Source: Rhizobium sp. BK376 | GTDB taxonomy: Bacteria; Pseudomonadota; Alphaproteobacteria; Rhizobiales; Rhizobiaceae | Length of the DNA stretch: 64,000 bases | NCBI RefSeq assembly: GCF_004341625.1 | Contig: NZ_SLZG01000002.1 | Span: 558,001-622,000 of the forward strand | Direction: 5' to 3' | In this document: positions 53,402 to 63,351 of the stretch, piece by piece | Layout: each line of letters opens with the position of its first letter | Position numbering within the stretch: the first letter of the stretch is position 1 | Notes under the pieces: generated by a model | Databases searched by the model: none | What the model saw: the letters and a program-made list of their open reading frames with translations, nothing else | What the model was told of the DNA's origin: nothing | Translations under genes and position numbers: made by a program

Positions 53402-53842
53402 TCAGCTTTCCGAAATCAGCCGCTTCTGCAGAAAGAAGCGGCTGCGGCCGATCGGGAATTCCGGAAGCTCTCCGAAGATCACATAGCCCTGCCGCTGATA
53501 GGCTCGCAACGCCTGCGGGCTGAACGTGTCGATCCACGCGCCGTGGCAGCCGCGTGTGATTGCTTCGGCTTCCGCCGTTTCCAGTAACCTCCCGGCCATG
53601 CCCTGGCCGCGAAATTCCGGCGGGACAAAGAGCCATTGGGTGAACAGCCAACCCCAGGCGGTATAGCCGGATAGTCCTCCAACCACTTTGCCTTCGGCAT
53701 CGCGGATGAATACGGCAACCGATCGTCGGCCCGACGGGCCGACATCGTCGGCGTTGAAGCCGGTAAGGCGTTCGCTGATGACGGCCAGATCCTCCTGGGA
53801 GGGCTCGTCCGTCAGATCGAGGTGCGGTCCGCTGACGCTCAT
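53402..53842 (-). CDS. GNAT family N-acetyltransferase
   Basis: A 146-residue GNAT enzyme. The acetyl-CoA loop is FVPPEFRGQGMAGRLL, with the usual ending SPQALRAYQRQGYVIFGEL. The ATG overlaps the stop of the large gene upstream by 4 nt, so it is the last gene of the MoxR/DUF58 operon by position. Functional linkage to that cluster is not established. Confidence 0.82.
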   Translation of the reverse strand: MSVSGPHLDLTDEPSQEDLAVISERLTGFNADDVGPSGRRSVAVFIRDAEGKVVGGLSGYTAWGWLFTQWLFVPPEFRGQGMAGRLLETAEAEAITRGCHGAWIDTFSPQALRAYQRQGYVIFGELPEFPIGRSRFFLQKRLISES

Positions 53843-55911
53843 CGGCCCTCACGCCACCAGGTTGCGGCAAAGACGAAGAGGAGGGCGGCAAGGCCCGCGA
53901 AGCCGGCAAAGAGCGGCAACGTATTGATCCCCTTCAGCACCGTCTCGTCGGTCATGCGGATCGTGAGCCGCTGATCGTCGGCCGAGCGAACGGCGCCGCG
54001 CACCGGCAGGATCGGCGGTACGGTGACGCCGCCGCCGTTGCTCGCGACGCGGGTCACTAGCCCCTTGGTCTTGTCAGCCAAGGGCTTCAGTGTGTCCGTG
54101 GTCGAGATCATCGCCTTGAATTCCGGCGCATCGACGGCCCCGACATGGACCAGCGTCGTCAGATTGCCGTTGGCGATCTGGAAGAGGCCGATTTCATCCA
54201 TGTGTTTCTCTGCACGATAGAGGCCGGGCTCCGACTGGGTGAGCGGCACGGTTTCCGTCCTACCGGAAGGGTACTTGATCGTGGCGTTGCCGGGATTGTC
54301 GCCCAGCGTCTGGCGGGTGATCTGCAGGTTGCGGCCGGATGCGGTCGCGGTCAGAGCTTCCTCCTCGAGCGCCGGCTCCTTCAGCAGCCAGTGTGCGATG
54401 CGGCGATAGAGCGAGACGTGCGGACCGCCGCCTTCGAAGCCGCGCGCCCAGAGCCAGCCCTGATCCGATAGAAGCATGGCAACGCGGCCCTGGCCGACGC
54501 GGTTCAACACCAGCAGCGGATGATTGTCCGCCCCGACCATTACGGTCTGGCCCTGCGGCGGCTCGACGTCGACGCTTCGGAACCAGCGGCCCCAATGCGG
54601 CGGCTCCTGATCGGCGCCATCAAGGCCTCGGGTGACCGGATGCTTCTTGCCTTCGTCGGAAAGGCGCGGATAGAAGGGCTTCTCGATCATCTGGCCGGTC
54701 GGCGCCGCAGGCAGCACCGAGGAGAGCGGCGTCAGCGCGATCGAGGATTCGCTCGCATGTTCGGGACCGGCCGCGACCAGCAGCGCACCGCCATTCTGCA
54801 CGTACTGGGCGATGTAGTCGTAGTAGAGCATCGGCAGCACGTTGGCGCGATCCTGATAGCGGTCGAAGACGATCAGGTCGAAATCATTGATCTTGTCGAC
54901 GAAGAGCTCGCGGGTCGGGAAGGCGATCAGCGACAGCTCATTGACGGGCGTGCCGTCCTGCTTGTCCGGCGGACGCAGGATGGTGAAATGGACGAGATCG
55001 ATCGACGCGTCCGATTTCAGCAGGTTGCGCCAGGCGCGCTCGCCGGAATGCGGCTCGCCCGAGATCAGCAGGACACGCATGTTCTGGCGGATGCCTTCGA
55101 TCAGCTGGACGGTCCGATTGTTGGTCGACGTGACCTCGCCGGGCAGTTCAGGCACGCTGAATTCGAGGACATTATTGCCGGCGCGCGGCACCTTGAAGCT
55201 CAGAGGGATTTCCTGGCCGGGCGTGGCCTGCAGCGTCGCGATCTCGTCACCGTTCATCCGAACGGTCACCGGCGCAGAGCCACCGGGGCTCTTGCCGTCG
55301 TCGACGACGCGGAAGGTGAGCTGCTGGTCCTCGTTGACGATGCCGAAGCGAGGCGCGCGCACCACTTCGATGCGTCGGTCGAATTCGTCGGCATGGCCGG
55401 TAATCAGCCCATGGATCGGGGCATCGAAGCCGAGCGCCTGGTTGACGCCCGGAATATCGTGGATCTGGCCGTCCGTCAGGAAGATGGCGCCGCCGATGCG
55501 CGCGGGCGGAACGTCGGCGATGGCCGTATGAAGGGCAGCAAAGAGGCGCGTCGAGGGCGACTCGGCTTCTGCCGGATCCTTGGCGTCGACGAAACGCGGC
55601 TCGATGCGCGGGAATTGCGCGAGACGATCCTTTAGCGCCGCCAGCGCATTATTCGTCATCTTGATGCGCTCGGGCGTCTGTTGGCTCTGGCTGCGGTCGA
55701 CGATGACGGGCACGATGGTCGAGAGCTGGTCGCGGTCCTCCTGCATGAAAACAGGATTGGCCAGCGCCGCCAGAAGGCAAAGCGCTGCCAAGGCGCGAAT
55801 CCAGGCGCCGCGGATGCGCCGCCAGAAGGCGAAGGCTGCGATCAGCACCATCACGGCCGCAAGGACTGCCAGAAAGGACCAGGGGAGGAAGGGCGAAAAA
55901 CCTAGCGTCAT
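53839..55911 (-). CDS. Membrane protein with glutamine-amidotransferase-like fold, BatB/MoxR cluster
   Basis: A 690-residue protein with two N-terminal membrane helices (SFLAVLAAVMVLIAAFAF, ALAALCLLAALANPVF), a large extracytoplasmic part and a C-terminal helix (LPLFAGFAGLAALLFVFAAT). The first part resembles a von Willebrand-type fold (VPVIVDRSQSQ, GAIFLTDGQIHD); residues ~310-450 resemble a class I glutamine-amidotransferase-like domain (FDLIVFDRYQDR, YVQNGGALLVAAGPEH) without the catalytic Cys. It shares one base with the gene before it. It is the usual partner of MoxR/DUF58 genes in rhizobia. Confidence 0.75.
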   Translation of the reverse strand: MTLGFSPFLPWSFLAVLAAVMVLIAAFAFWRRIRGAWIRALAALCLLAALANPVFMQEDRDQLSTIVPVIVDRSQSQQTPERIKMTNNALAALKDRLAQFPRIEPRFVDAKDPAEAESPSTRLFAALHTAIADVPPARIGGAIFLTDGQIHDIPGVNQALGFDAPIHGLITGHADEFDRRIEVVRAPRFGIVNEDQQLTFRVVDDGKSPGGSAPVTVRMNGDEIATLQATPGQEIPLSFKVPRAGNNVLEFSVPELPGEVTSTNNRTVQLIEGIRQNMRVLLISGEPHSGERAWRNLLKSDASIDLVHFTILRPPDKQDGTPVNELSLIAFPTRELFVDKINDFDLIVFDRYQDRANVLPMLYYDYIAQYVQNGGALLVAAGPEHASESSIALTPLSSVLPAAPTGQMIEKPFYPRLSDEGKKHPVTRGLDGADQEPPHWGRWFRSVDVEPPQGQTVMVGADNHPLLVLNRVGQGRVAMLLSDQGWLWARGFEGGGPHVSLYRRIAHWLLKEPALEEEALTATASGRNLQITRQTLGDNPGNATIKYPSGRTETVPLTQSEPGLYRAEKHMDEIGLFQIANGNLTTLVHVGAVDAPEFKAMISTTDTLKPLADKTKGLVTRVASNGGGVTVPPILPVRGAVRSADDQRLTIRMTDETVLKGINTLPLFAGFAGLAALLFVFAATWWREGR

Positions 55912-58736
55912 TACTGGCCCAATCGTTCCAGGATATCGTGGACGTGGACCTGATCCGATTTGTAGTTGCCGGTCAGCATATACATCATGATGTTGACCCC
56001 TGTTCGGAAGGCATATTCGCGCTGCGTCTCATCCTGGGGAACGGTTGGAAGCAGCGGGGAGCCATTCTCATCGACGGCCCATGCGCCGGCTAGGTCATTG
56101 CCCGTTATCATGATGGGTGTCACGCCATCTGACGATGCGACCGGCCGGTCCGGCTTGTTCTTGCTGTTGTCCTGGCTTTGCTCGATCCATAGTGGACTGC
56201 CGGTATAGCGGCCGGGAAAATTGGACAGGAGATAGAAGGACTTGGTCAGCACGTGGTTCGACGGCACCGGCTCGAGCGGCGGTATGTCGAGATTGGCAAG
56301 GATCGCCTGCAGGCGCTGGCCGTTGGGGCTCGGCGCGCTGTTGTCCCCGAGCGAATTCAGGGCATCGCGCGTGTCGAAGAGGACGGTGCCGCCGCTGCGC
56401 ATATAGGCGTCGATGCGGTTGATCGCCTCGTTCGAGGGCATCGGCGCGGTGGCCGAGATCGGCCAATAGATGATCGGATAGAAGGAAAGCTCGTCCTTGT
56501 TGATATCTATCCCGATCGGTGGGCCGGGCTCCAGCGTGGTGCGGTAGGTCAGGAATTCGGTTAGGCCTTCGAGCCCTCGGTCGGAAATATGGTCGACATC
56601 GCTCTCGCCTGTGATGACGTAGGCGAGATGCGTCTTGTCGAGGCGGGAATATATGGCCTCATCGCCGGGCTTGGAATCGTCCGCTCGCATGTCCACGGGA
56701 TGCAGGAACGCGGCTGTGGAAAATGCCAGTCCGACGATTGCGGCCGCCTTCGCGACGCCGCCGGCTGTCCTGCGCATACGCGGCAATGCGCCGTTCATCA
56801 AAAGCACGATCAGGCTATCGGCCAGGAGCAGCAGGAAGGCGATGAAGAAGAGCAGCGGCTTGGCGGACCATGCCTCGCCGCCGATCAGTCCTTCCCGTAT
56901 CACATTCACACCGGCAGCCGAGGCATCAAGCGGCTTGAGTTCGGCGCCCGGCGGCAGGATGTTGAGAGCCGTAAAGCCTTCCTCCGATCCGTAAAGGCCG
57001 GGGGGATTGTCGAAGCTCGACAATAGCGGTCCCTTCTTCGCGGTTTCCAACGGGCGGGCAGAGCCGGTTTCGCTGACCAATACGCCCTTGGCATTGAGGA
57101 GCCGGAACGGCGGCAGCACTTCTGCGGCCTTTGCTGGGCTTGCCTGCGAGGTCACGCCGCCGGAGCGGGAGAGTTGTACGAGACGCCGCAGCATCTCGAC
57201 GAAATCGCCTGAGATCGGCAAATCCGACCAGGTCGCTTCGGCGCTGACGTGGAAGAGGACGATGCGCCCCGTTCCCATTTCCTTTTCCGTCACCAGCGGC
57301 GTGCCGTCGGCAAGGCTTGCCCAGGTGCGTTCGGCAAGATCCGGGGTCGGCTCCGCCAGGACCTGACGTTTGACAAGCACATTGGTCGGCTTTGCCATTC
57401 CGGCGAAGGGGCCGAAAGAGGGGAAATCGGCGAGCGGTTGCGGCTGGGCCCAGGAGAGCGCGCCGCCAAAGGCGCGTTCGCCCTGGCGCAGCGTAACCGG
57501 CACGAGCGGATCATCGGCAGGCGCTGCGGCAAGGCGAGGCCCGGCGAAACGGATCAGCGTACCGCCATTCTCGAGCCAATGCTGGAGCGGCGCATAGCTC
57601 TCCTGCGGCAGACGGCCGATATCGGCCATGATGATCACCGAGGGATTGCCGGTCAGCAATTCGTTTATGGACTTCGCCAGATCGGCAGCGTCCGGCTCGA
57701 CAAGATCGGCATAGGGCTGCAGGGCGCGGTGGATGTAATAGAGCGGCGACAGCAGCGGCTGGTATTCGTCGGTTGCCTGCCCCGAAAGCAGAGCCACGCG
57801 GCGGCGCTTGAAGCCGTCGTCGAGCAGATGGACAGCGCCCACCGTTGCGTGATTGTCGATGCTGATGCGGGCGAAATCGTTGCGCATTTCGAAGGGAGCG
57901 GCGATCGAACCCGTCGAGACCGTCTGCCCGGCAGAGAAATTCAGGCTGCCGGCGGCAATGGCGCGTCCCTGGTTGTCCTGGGCGCTAAGCGCCAGCCGCG
58001 TCGGGCTGCGGCCGTTCAACCGGGTGGCGGTGACGGTCATGTTGTCAGAAGCGTTTGCGGCGCCGGTTATGGCGACCGTGTCGCTGCCGTCGCCTTCGAT
58101 CAGGCGCATCTCAGCCGGCTGTAGGGCGGCGAGCTGCGCTACGGCGTCATCCTTTTCCTTGGAGGCTATACCGTCCGTGAGGAAGGCGAGGGTGCCGGGG
58201 TTCGTACCGTTGAGTGCCGCCTTGACCGATTGTATCGCGCGATCGCGATCCGGAACCAGCGGCTTGGGGGCGGCGGCATGGAGCTTTTCACGCGCCGCAG
58301 TCGCAGTACCTGCGACCGCATCGTTAGTGGATTCCGCGGTGAACGCGATGACAACCGGCGTACTGTTTGCATCGGCATCGCCGATCAGCGCGTCGGCGGT
58401 TTGAACACGGCGCTCCCAATCCGGCGCGCTTGCCCAGCTGTTGTCGACCACGAGAACCAGCGGTCCGTTCGACGCCAGCGAATTGACGCGCGGATTGAAG
58501 ACCGGATCGGCAATGGCGAGAATGACGACTGCCGCCAGCAGCATGCGCAGCAGCGTCAGCCACCAGGGGCTCTTCGACGGTGTCTCTTCCCGCTTGAGGA
58601 CCGACGCGAGGATCTTCAGCGGCGGAAACACTTCCGGCTTCGGCATGGGTGGCGTCAGGCGCAGCAGCCACCAGATAACAGGCAGTACGACCAGCGCGCC
58701 GAGAATGGCCGGATAGGCAAAGGCGAAAGCGCTCAT
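55911..58736 (-). CDS. BatA/DUF4159 domain membrane protein
   Basis: A 941-residue protein. The N-terminal BatA-type region has two membrane helices (PAILGALVVLPVIWWLLRL, LRMLLAAVVILAIADPVF). A von Willebrand-like part follows (LVLVVDNSWASAP, GTLAFLTDGIAS), another helix near 650, and the DUF4159 domain at the C-terminus (HLAYVITGESDVDHISDRGL, SGGTVLFDTRDALNS). Starts and stops overlap the neighbours, so it is translated in one chain with DUF58 and the next gene. Exact role unknown; MoxR-linked proteins of this kind act in envelope assembly or stress. Confidence 0.8.
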   Translation of the reverse strand: MSAFAFAYPAILGALVVLPVIWWLLRLTPPMPKPEVFPPLKILASVLKREETPSKSPWWLTLLRMLLAAVVILAIADPVFNPRVNSLASNGPLVLVVDNSWASAPDWERRVQTADALIGDADANSTPVVIAFTAESTNDAVAGTATAAREKLHAAAPKPLVPDRDRAIQSVKAALNGTNPGTLAFLTDGIASKEKDDAVAQLAALQPAEMRLIEGDGSDTVAITGAANASDNMTVTATRLNGRSPTRLALSAQDNQGRAIAAGSLNFSAGQTVSTGSIAAPFEMRNDFARISIDNHATVGAVHLLDDGFKRRRVALLSGQATDEYQPLLSPLYYIHRALQPYADLVEPDAADLAKSINELLTGNPSVIIMADIGRLPQESYAPLQHWLENGGTLIRFAGPRLAAAPADDPLVPVTLRQGERAFGGALSWAQPQPLADFPSFGPFAGMAKPTNVLVKRQVLAEPTPDLAERTWASLADGTPLVTEKEMGTGRIVLFHVSAEATWSDLPISGDFVEMLRRLVQLSRSGGVTSQASPAKAAEVLPPFRLLNAKGVLVSETGSARPLETAKKGPLLSSFDNPPGLYGSEEGFTALNILPPGAELKPLDASAAGVNVIREGLIGGEAWSAKPLLFFIAFLLLLADSLIVLLMNGALPRMRRTAGGVAKAAAIVGLAFSTAAFLHPVDMRADDSKPGDEAIYSRLDKTHLAYVITGESDVDHISDRGLEGLTEFLTYRTTLEPGPPIGIDINKDELSFYPIIYWPISATAPMPSNEAINRIDAYMRSGGTVLFDTRDALNSLGDNSAPSPNGQRLQAILANLDIPPLEPVPSNHVLTKSFYLLSNFPGRYTGSPLWIEQSQDNSKNKPDRPVASSDGVTPIMITGNDLAGAWAVDENGSPLLPTVPQDETQREYAFRTGVNIMMYMLTGNYKSDQVHVHDILERLGQ

Positions 58737-59653
58737 GATCGCCCTCCGTGCATCGCTCTGGCGGGCATGCCAGACAGATACATATGGACGGCGACAAGCG
58801 CTGACGATGCTAGATGATCGGTGCGATGGCTGACGAAGGTCCAGCCGAGGTGGCGAAGGGATTCGCCAAGGGCCTCGCGGCGGCCGAGATAGGCGCGCTG
58901 ATATTCCTCACGCACGTTTTCGGCGCGTCCGGCGACCAGCTTGGTGCCCGTTTCCGGATCGGTGAATTCGGTTCTGCCGCTATAGGGGAAGACCTCTTCG
59001 GCGGGATCTGCGACTTCGACCACATGGCCCTGCAGGCCCCGGCGGGCAAGCGGGCCGAGCCGCGCCATGATGCTTTCGGCATCGTCGAGGAAATCGCCGA
59101 TCAGGACGAGGTCGCTCCAGCCGCGGATCATGTTCGTCTCGGGCAATCCGCCCGTCAGGGGGGCATGCATAAGAGCTGCCGCCAGCCGCTCGGCGGCGTT
59201 GCGGGCAGAAATCGGCTCCATGACACCGGGGCAGCCGATGCGCTCGCCGGAGCGGGCGAGGATTTCGGCAAGCGCCAGCATCAGAACCAGCGCACGGCTT
59301 TCCTTGGAGACGCTGCCATAGGTCGATTTGTACATCATCGACGGCGACATGTCGGCCCACAGCCAGATCGTGTGGGCAGCTTCCCATTCGTGGTCGCGAA
59401 TGTAGGTATGGTCGTCGCGGGCCGAGCGGCGCCAGTCGATGCGCGCCAGGCCTTCGCCTTCGGTATAGGGACGGAACTGCCAGAAATTCTCGCCGATACC
59501 GCGCTTGCGCCGGCCATGCCAGCCGGCAATGACGGTATTGGCGATACGCTTGGCCTCAACGAGGCAATCGGGCACGAGGGCGGCGCGGCTGCGAGCGCGA
59601 GCAAGGGCATCATTGCCAGGGGTCGGGCTGACGATCTGTCCGATGGATGCCAC
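58733..59653 (-). CDS. DUF58 domain protein
   Basis: A 306-residue protein of the DUF58 family. Marks are HGRRKRGIGENFWQFRPY and the conserved IDWRRSARDDHTYIRDHEWE, then a von Willebrand-like stretch with LWADMSPSMMY, which keeps the DxSxS-type metal site. It directly follows the MoxR ATPase gene (14-nt gap) and overlaps the BatA-like gene by 4 nt. MoxR and DUF58 proteins work as chaperone pairs. Confidence 0.88.
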   Translation of the reverse strand: MASIGQIVSPTPGNDALARARSRAALVPDCLVEAKRIANTVIAGWHGRRKRGIGENFWQFRPYTEGEGLARIDWRRSARDDHTYIRDHEWEAAHTIWLWADMSPSMMYKSTYGSVSKESRALVLMLALAEILARSGERIGCPGVMEPISARNAAERLAAALMHAPLTGGLPETNMIRGWSDLVLIGDFLDDAESIMARLGPLARRGLQGHVVEVADPAEEVFPYSGRTEFTDPETGTKLVAGRAENVREEYQRAYLGRREALGESLRHLGWTFVSHRTDHLASSALVAVHMYLSGMPARAMHGGRS

Positions 59654-59667
59654 GCGCCGGTTTCTCC

Positions 59668-60696
59668 TTACGCCTTGGTCTGCTTGACAAGCCCCGCAAT
59701 CACATCGCGTACCGACATGCCTTCCGCACGCGCGGCGAAGGTCAGCGCCATGCGGTGCTCGAGGATCGGCTCGGCGAGCGCATGGACATCGTCGATCGAC
59801 GGTGCGAGCCGGCCCTCATAGAGCGCGCGAGCGCGCGTGCAAAGCATCATGGCCTGGCCGGCGCGCGGGCCTGGTCCCCAGGCTACATGCTTGTCGGTCG
59901 ATGCGTTGCCCTGTCCTGGGCGCGCGGAGCGCACAAGCGACAAAATGGCTTCGACAACGCCGTCGCTGACCGGCATCTGCCGGATCAGCTTCTGGATTTG
60001 CAGCAGCCGGTCGGCATCGATGACAGCGCGCGGCGTCGTTTCGTGCAAGCCTGTCGTCTCGAGCAGGATCTTGCGCTCGTCGGCGAGTTCCGGATAGCCG
60101 ACATCCACCTGCAGCAGGAAACGGTCGAGCTGCGCTTCGGGCAGCGGATAGGTGCCTTCCTGCTCCAGCGGGTTTTGCGTCGCGAGCACGTGGAAGGGAG
60201 CGGGCAGATCGAAACGCTGGCCGGCGATGGTGACGTGGTATTCCTGCATGGACTGTAGCAGCGCCGACTGCGTGCGCGGCGACGCGCGGTTGATCTCGTC
60301 AGCCATCAATAGCTGCGTGAAGACCGGGCCCTTGACGAAACGGAAGGAGCGTCGGCCATTCTCATCCTGGTCCATGACCTCGGAGCCGAGGATATCCGAC
60401 GGCATCAGGTCCGGGGTGAACTGGATACGGTTGGAGGAAATGCCGAGAACGTCGCCAAGCGTCGTCACGAGCTTGGTCTTGGCGAGGCCGGGTACCCCGA
60501 CGAGGAGCGCATGGCCGCCAGCCAGCACCGCGAGCAACGTCTTTTCGACCACGCCTTCCTGACCGAAGATGACCTTCGACACTTCCTGGCGGATGGAGGC
60601 GATATCGCCTAAAGCCTGTTCAGCCGAAGCGATCATTGCCTGTTCGTCGAGGCCAGTCTCAGTCGAATTCATCATGCCCATGTGCATCTCCAGCAT
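59668..60696 (-). CDS. MoxR-family AAA+ ATPase
   Basis: A 342-residue AAA+ protein. Walker A is GVPGLAKTKLV, Walker B LLMADEINR, sensor 1 region LATQNPLEQEGTYPLPEAQ, and the arginine finger region AQLDRFLLQ. The start may be ATG 60696, 60684 or 60678. It leads the five-gene minus-strand cluster down to the GNAT gene. The family assists metal insertion or folding of partner proteins with von Willebrand domains. Confidence 0.93.
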   Translation of the reverse strand: MLEMHMGMMNSTETGLDEQAMIASAEQALGDIASIRQEVSKVIFGQEGVVEKTLLAVLAGGHALLVGVPGLAKTKLVTTLGDVLGISSNRIQFTPDLMPSDILGSEVMDQDENGRRSFRFVKGPVFTQLLMADEINRASPRTQSALLQSMQEYHVTIAGQRFDLPAPFHVLATQNPLEQEGTYPLPEAQLDRFLLQVDVGYPELADERKILLETTGLHETTPRAVIDADRLLQIQKLIRQMPVSDGVVEAILSLVRSARPGQGNASTDKHVAWGPGPRAGQAMMLCTRARALYEGRLAPSIDDVHALAEPILEHRMALTFAARAEGMSVRDVIAGLVKQTKA

Positions 60697-60840
60697 CTGG
60701 AAGGTGGTAACGGAGATTCGCAGTTCTTACACATTCGCCTCGCAACAGATAGAACTTATCCCCACGAAGATGGCTGACAAGCGGCGAGCGAATGACTATC
60801 TCGTGAGTTTAAATGGTTAAGGTCAAACCGGGACGGAAGA

Positions 60841-61464
60841 ATGGCAGCCGAAGAAATCAGAGGGACGAGCGATGCCGCAGGCCTTGCCGCGCTGATTTCG
60901 CGTGCGGCCGGCGAGAGCGGTGATGGCAAGCGCGGTCTGCCCCCGGTGGAGCGTTGGAACCCGCCGTTCTGCGGCGATATCGACATGGAAATCCGCGCCG
61001 ACGGCACCTGGTTCTACATGGGAACGCCGATCGGCCGCGCCCCGCTCGTCCGGCTTTTCTCGACCGTCCTGCGGAAGGACGAGGACGGCAAGACCTATCT
61101 CGTCACCCCTGTGGAAAAGGTCGGGATCAGGATTGTCGATGCGCCGTTCCTGGCGGTCGAGATGAGCAGAACCATGCGCGGCCAAGAGCAGATCCTGACG
61201 TTCCGCACCAATGTCGGCGACGTCGTCGAGGCGGGCGAGGAATATCCGATCCGCTTTGTCATTCATGGCGAAAACAAGGAGTTGAAGCCCTATCTGCACG
61301 TCCGTGGCCGCCTTGAGGCGCTGGTATCGCGGGCGGTGATGTATGACCTTATCGAGCTTGGCGAAACGCTTGAAATATCAGGGGTGGATATGTTCTGCGT
61401 CCGATCCGGCGGCGCCGTCTTTCCGGTCATGCCCGCGGCGGAACTGGATGCTCTGGCGTCATGA
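60841..61464 (+). CDS. DUF1285 family protein
   Basis: A 207-residue soluble protein of the DUF1285 family: PPVERWNPPFCGDIDMEIRA, then the motif DGTWFYMGTPIGRAPLVRLF and FLRKDEDG-like VLRKDEDGKTYLVTPVEK. Function unknown. It is the first gene of a tightly coupled operon with a Nudix enzyme and the CCA-adding enzyme, with 4-nt overlaps at both junctions. Confidence 0.85.
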   Translation: MAAEEIRGTSDAAGLAALISRAAGESGDGKRGLPPVERWNPPFCGDIDMEIRADGTWFYMGTPIGRAPLVRLFSTVLRKDEDGKTYLVTPVEKVGIRIVDAPFLAVEMSRTMRGQEQILTFRTNVGDVVEAGEEYPIRFVIHGENKELKPYLHVRGRLEALVSRAVMYDLIELGETLEISGVDMFCVRSGGAVFPVMPAAELDALAS

Positions 61465-62096
61465 ACGAATTACCCCTCTATTCTGCCGATGAATTTCGTC
61501 GTCGCGCGCTCAACCAGAATGGCAATCCGGTCGAGCTCTCATGGCGAGAGCATGGCGACCACCTGCTCAATCCGCTGACCATCGAGCATGTCGAGGGAAT
61601 GAAGCTGCGTGATGCGGCGGTGCTCGTTCCCGTGGTCGATGACGGCGAGGAGGCCAAGGTCATCTTCACGCTGCGCACGTCGACGCTGCGCAAGCATTCC
61701 GGGCAGATCGCCTTTCCCGGCGGCGCTGTCGACCCGAGCGACGACTCGCCCGAAATGGCGGCGATGCGCGAGGCGCAGGAGGAGATCGGTCTTGCCGATA
61801 TCTTCGTCGAGCCGGTGGCGCGCCTCCCGCATTATCTGGCGGCAACGGGGTTCCGCATCACGCCGGTGCTGTCGGTGGTCAAGCGCGGCTTCGGTCTCGA
61901 CCTCAATCCGACTGAGGTCGACGATGTCTTCGAGGTTCCGCTCTCTTTCCTGATGAATCCCGAGCACCACGTCCGCGACAGCATGAACTGGCAGGGCATG
62001 GAGCGGCATTTCTACCGGATGCCCTATGGTTCAAGGATGATCTGGGGCATTACTGCCGGTATCGTCCGCACTCTTTATGAAAGGCTTTATGCATGA
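61461..62096 (+). CDS. Nudix hydrolase, CoA pyrophosphatase type
   Basis: A 211-residue member of the NudL/YeaB group. The UPF0035 motif SGQIAFPGGAVDPSD precedes the Nudix box, which ends in MREAQEEIGL and keeps all metal-binding Glu residues. These enzymes hydrolyse CoA or its esters. It overlaps both neighbours by 4 nt, so it is made with the DUF1285 protein and the CCA-adding enzyme. Confidence 0.88.
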   Translation: MNELPLYSADEFRRRALNQNGNPVELSWREHGDHLLNPLTIEHVEGMKLRDAAVLVPVVDDGEEAKVIFTLRTSTLRKHSGQIAFPGGAVDPSDDSPEMAAMREAQEEIGLADIFVEPVARLPHYLAATGFRITPVLSVVKRGFGLDLNPTEVDDVFEVPLSFLMNPEHHVRDSMNWQGMERHFYRMPYGSRMIWGITAGIVRTLYERLYA

Positions 62097-63349
62097 CCAC
62101 GGTCGCGGCCGAGACTTGGTTCAACGATCCGGCATTGAAGCGCGTGCTGGCCCTTCTCAACGCCGATGGCGGCGAGGGGCGGGTGGTCGGCGGCGCCGTG
62201 CGCAACAGCCTGCTGGGACTGCCTGTCGCCGACGTCGATATTGCGACGACGCTGCTGCCGGAGGCGGTGACCGAGCGCGCCGTTGCCGCCGGCATCAAGG
62301 CCGTGCCAACAGGTATCGCCCACGGCACCGTAACTCTCGTCGTGGATGGCAGGCCGTTCGAAGTGACGACCCTCAGGCGTGACGTGGAAACCGACGGCCG
62401 CCATGCGCAAGTTTCCTTCAGCACGGATTGGCAGTTGGACGCCGAACGGCGGGACCTGACGATGAACGCGCTCTATGCTACCGCGGATGGGGAGGTGATC
62501 GACCTCGTCGGCGGATTGCCCGATATCGAGAAGCGCAATGTCCGCTTTATCGGCGAGGCGGCTCAGCGGATTGCGGAAGACCGCCTTCGTATCCTCCGCT
62601 TCTTCCGCTTCTTTGCCTATTATGGCAGCGGTCGCCCGGATGCCGACGGCTTGCGCGCCTGTGCTGCCGCCCGCTCGACGCTGAAGTCGCTTTCGGCGGA
62701 ACGTGTATGGTCGGAAACGAAGAAGCTGCTCACAGCACCTGATCCCGGTCGCGCGCTGCTCTGGATGCGCCAGGTCGGCGCCCTGACCGAAATCCTGCCG
62801 GAAACGGAGAAATGGGGCATTGATGCCGTTCCGGGCCTCATCGCCACCGAACAGGCGCTCGGCTGGGTTCCCGATCCGCTGCTGAGGCTTGCGGCTATCG
62901 TTCCTCCTGATGCGGAACGGCTGGCGAAGCTAAGCGAAAGGCTGAGGCTTTCCAAGGCCGAAGCGGCCCAGTTGCAGGCTTGGGCCATGTCATCAGAGGT
63001 CAAGGATGATCTGTCGGAGGCTGCTTTCGACCGGCTGCTCTACCGGCAATCCGTCGAAGGCGTCATCATGCGCCTGAGGCTGGCGCTGGCGATTGCCAGA
63101 AGCAAGGCCGAGGGGGATTTCAACGAGATGGCCCGGTCGGCGAGGCTGAGCAATCTGCTGCAGCGCGCCATCAAATGGAAGAAGCCGTCATTTCCGGTCA
63201 ACGGCGCCGACGCTCTCGCAGTGGGGATCGCGTCGGGGCCGCAGGTCGGCGCGGTGCTCGGCAAGCTTGAGCAGCAGTGGATCGACGCAAACTTCTCCAT
63301 TGACCGGGCGACGCTGCTCGCCCGGCTGAAAGAGATGGCAAATTCCTGA
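62093..63349 (+). CDS. CCA tRNA nucleotidyltransferase
   Basis: A 418-residue class II nucleotidyltransferase. The active site has VVGGAVRNSLLGLPVADVDI with the two Asp of the DxD motif, then RRDLTMNALYATADGEVIDLV and AEDRLRILRFFRFFAYY of the flexible head/neck. It adds or repairs the 3'-CCA of tRNAs. The length fits the alpha-proteobacterial enzyme without an HD domain. Third gene of the DUF1285-Nudix operon. Confidence 0.92.
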   Translation: MTTVAAETWFNDPALKRVLALLNADGGEGRVVGGAVRNSLLGLPVADVDIATTLLPEAVTERAVAAGIKAVPTGIAHGTVTLVVDGRPFEVTTLRRDVETDGRHAQVSFSTDWQLDAERRDLTMNALYATADGEVIDLVGGLPDIEKRNVRFIGEAAQRIAEDRLRILRFFRFFAYYGSGRPDADGLRACAAARSTLKSLSAERVWSETKKLLTAPDPGRALLWMRQVGALTEILPETEKWGIDAVPGLIATEQALGWVPDPLLRLAAIVPPDAERLAKLSERLRLSKAEAAQLQAWAMSSEVKDDLSEAAFDRLLYRQSVEGVIMRLRLALAIARSKAEGDFNEMARSARLSNLLQRAIKWKKPSFPVNGADALAVGIASGPQVGAVLGKLEQQWIDANFSIDRATLLARLKEMANS

Positions 63350-63351
63350 TG

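Noticed and set aside
54520..55635. A 371-codon plus-strand open frame
   Set aside because: Antisense to the 690-residue membrane protein, whose membrane helices and gene overlaps fit a real gene. The shadow frame is Arg/Asp-rich without motifs.
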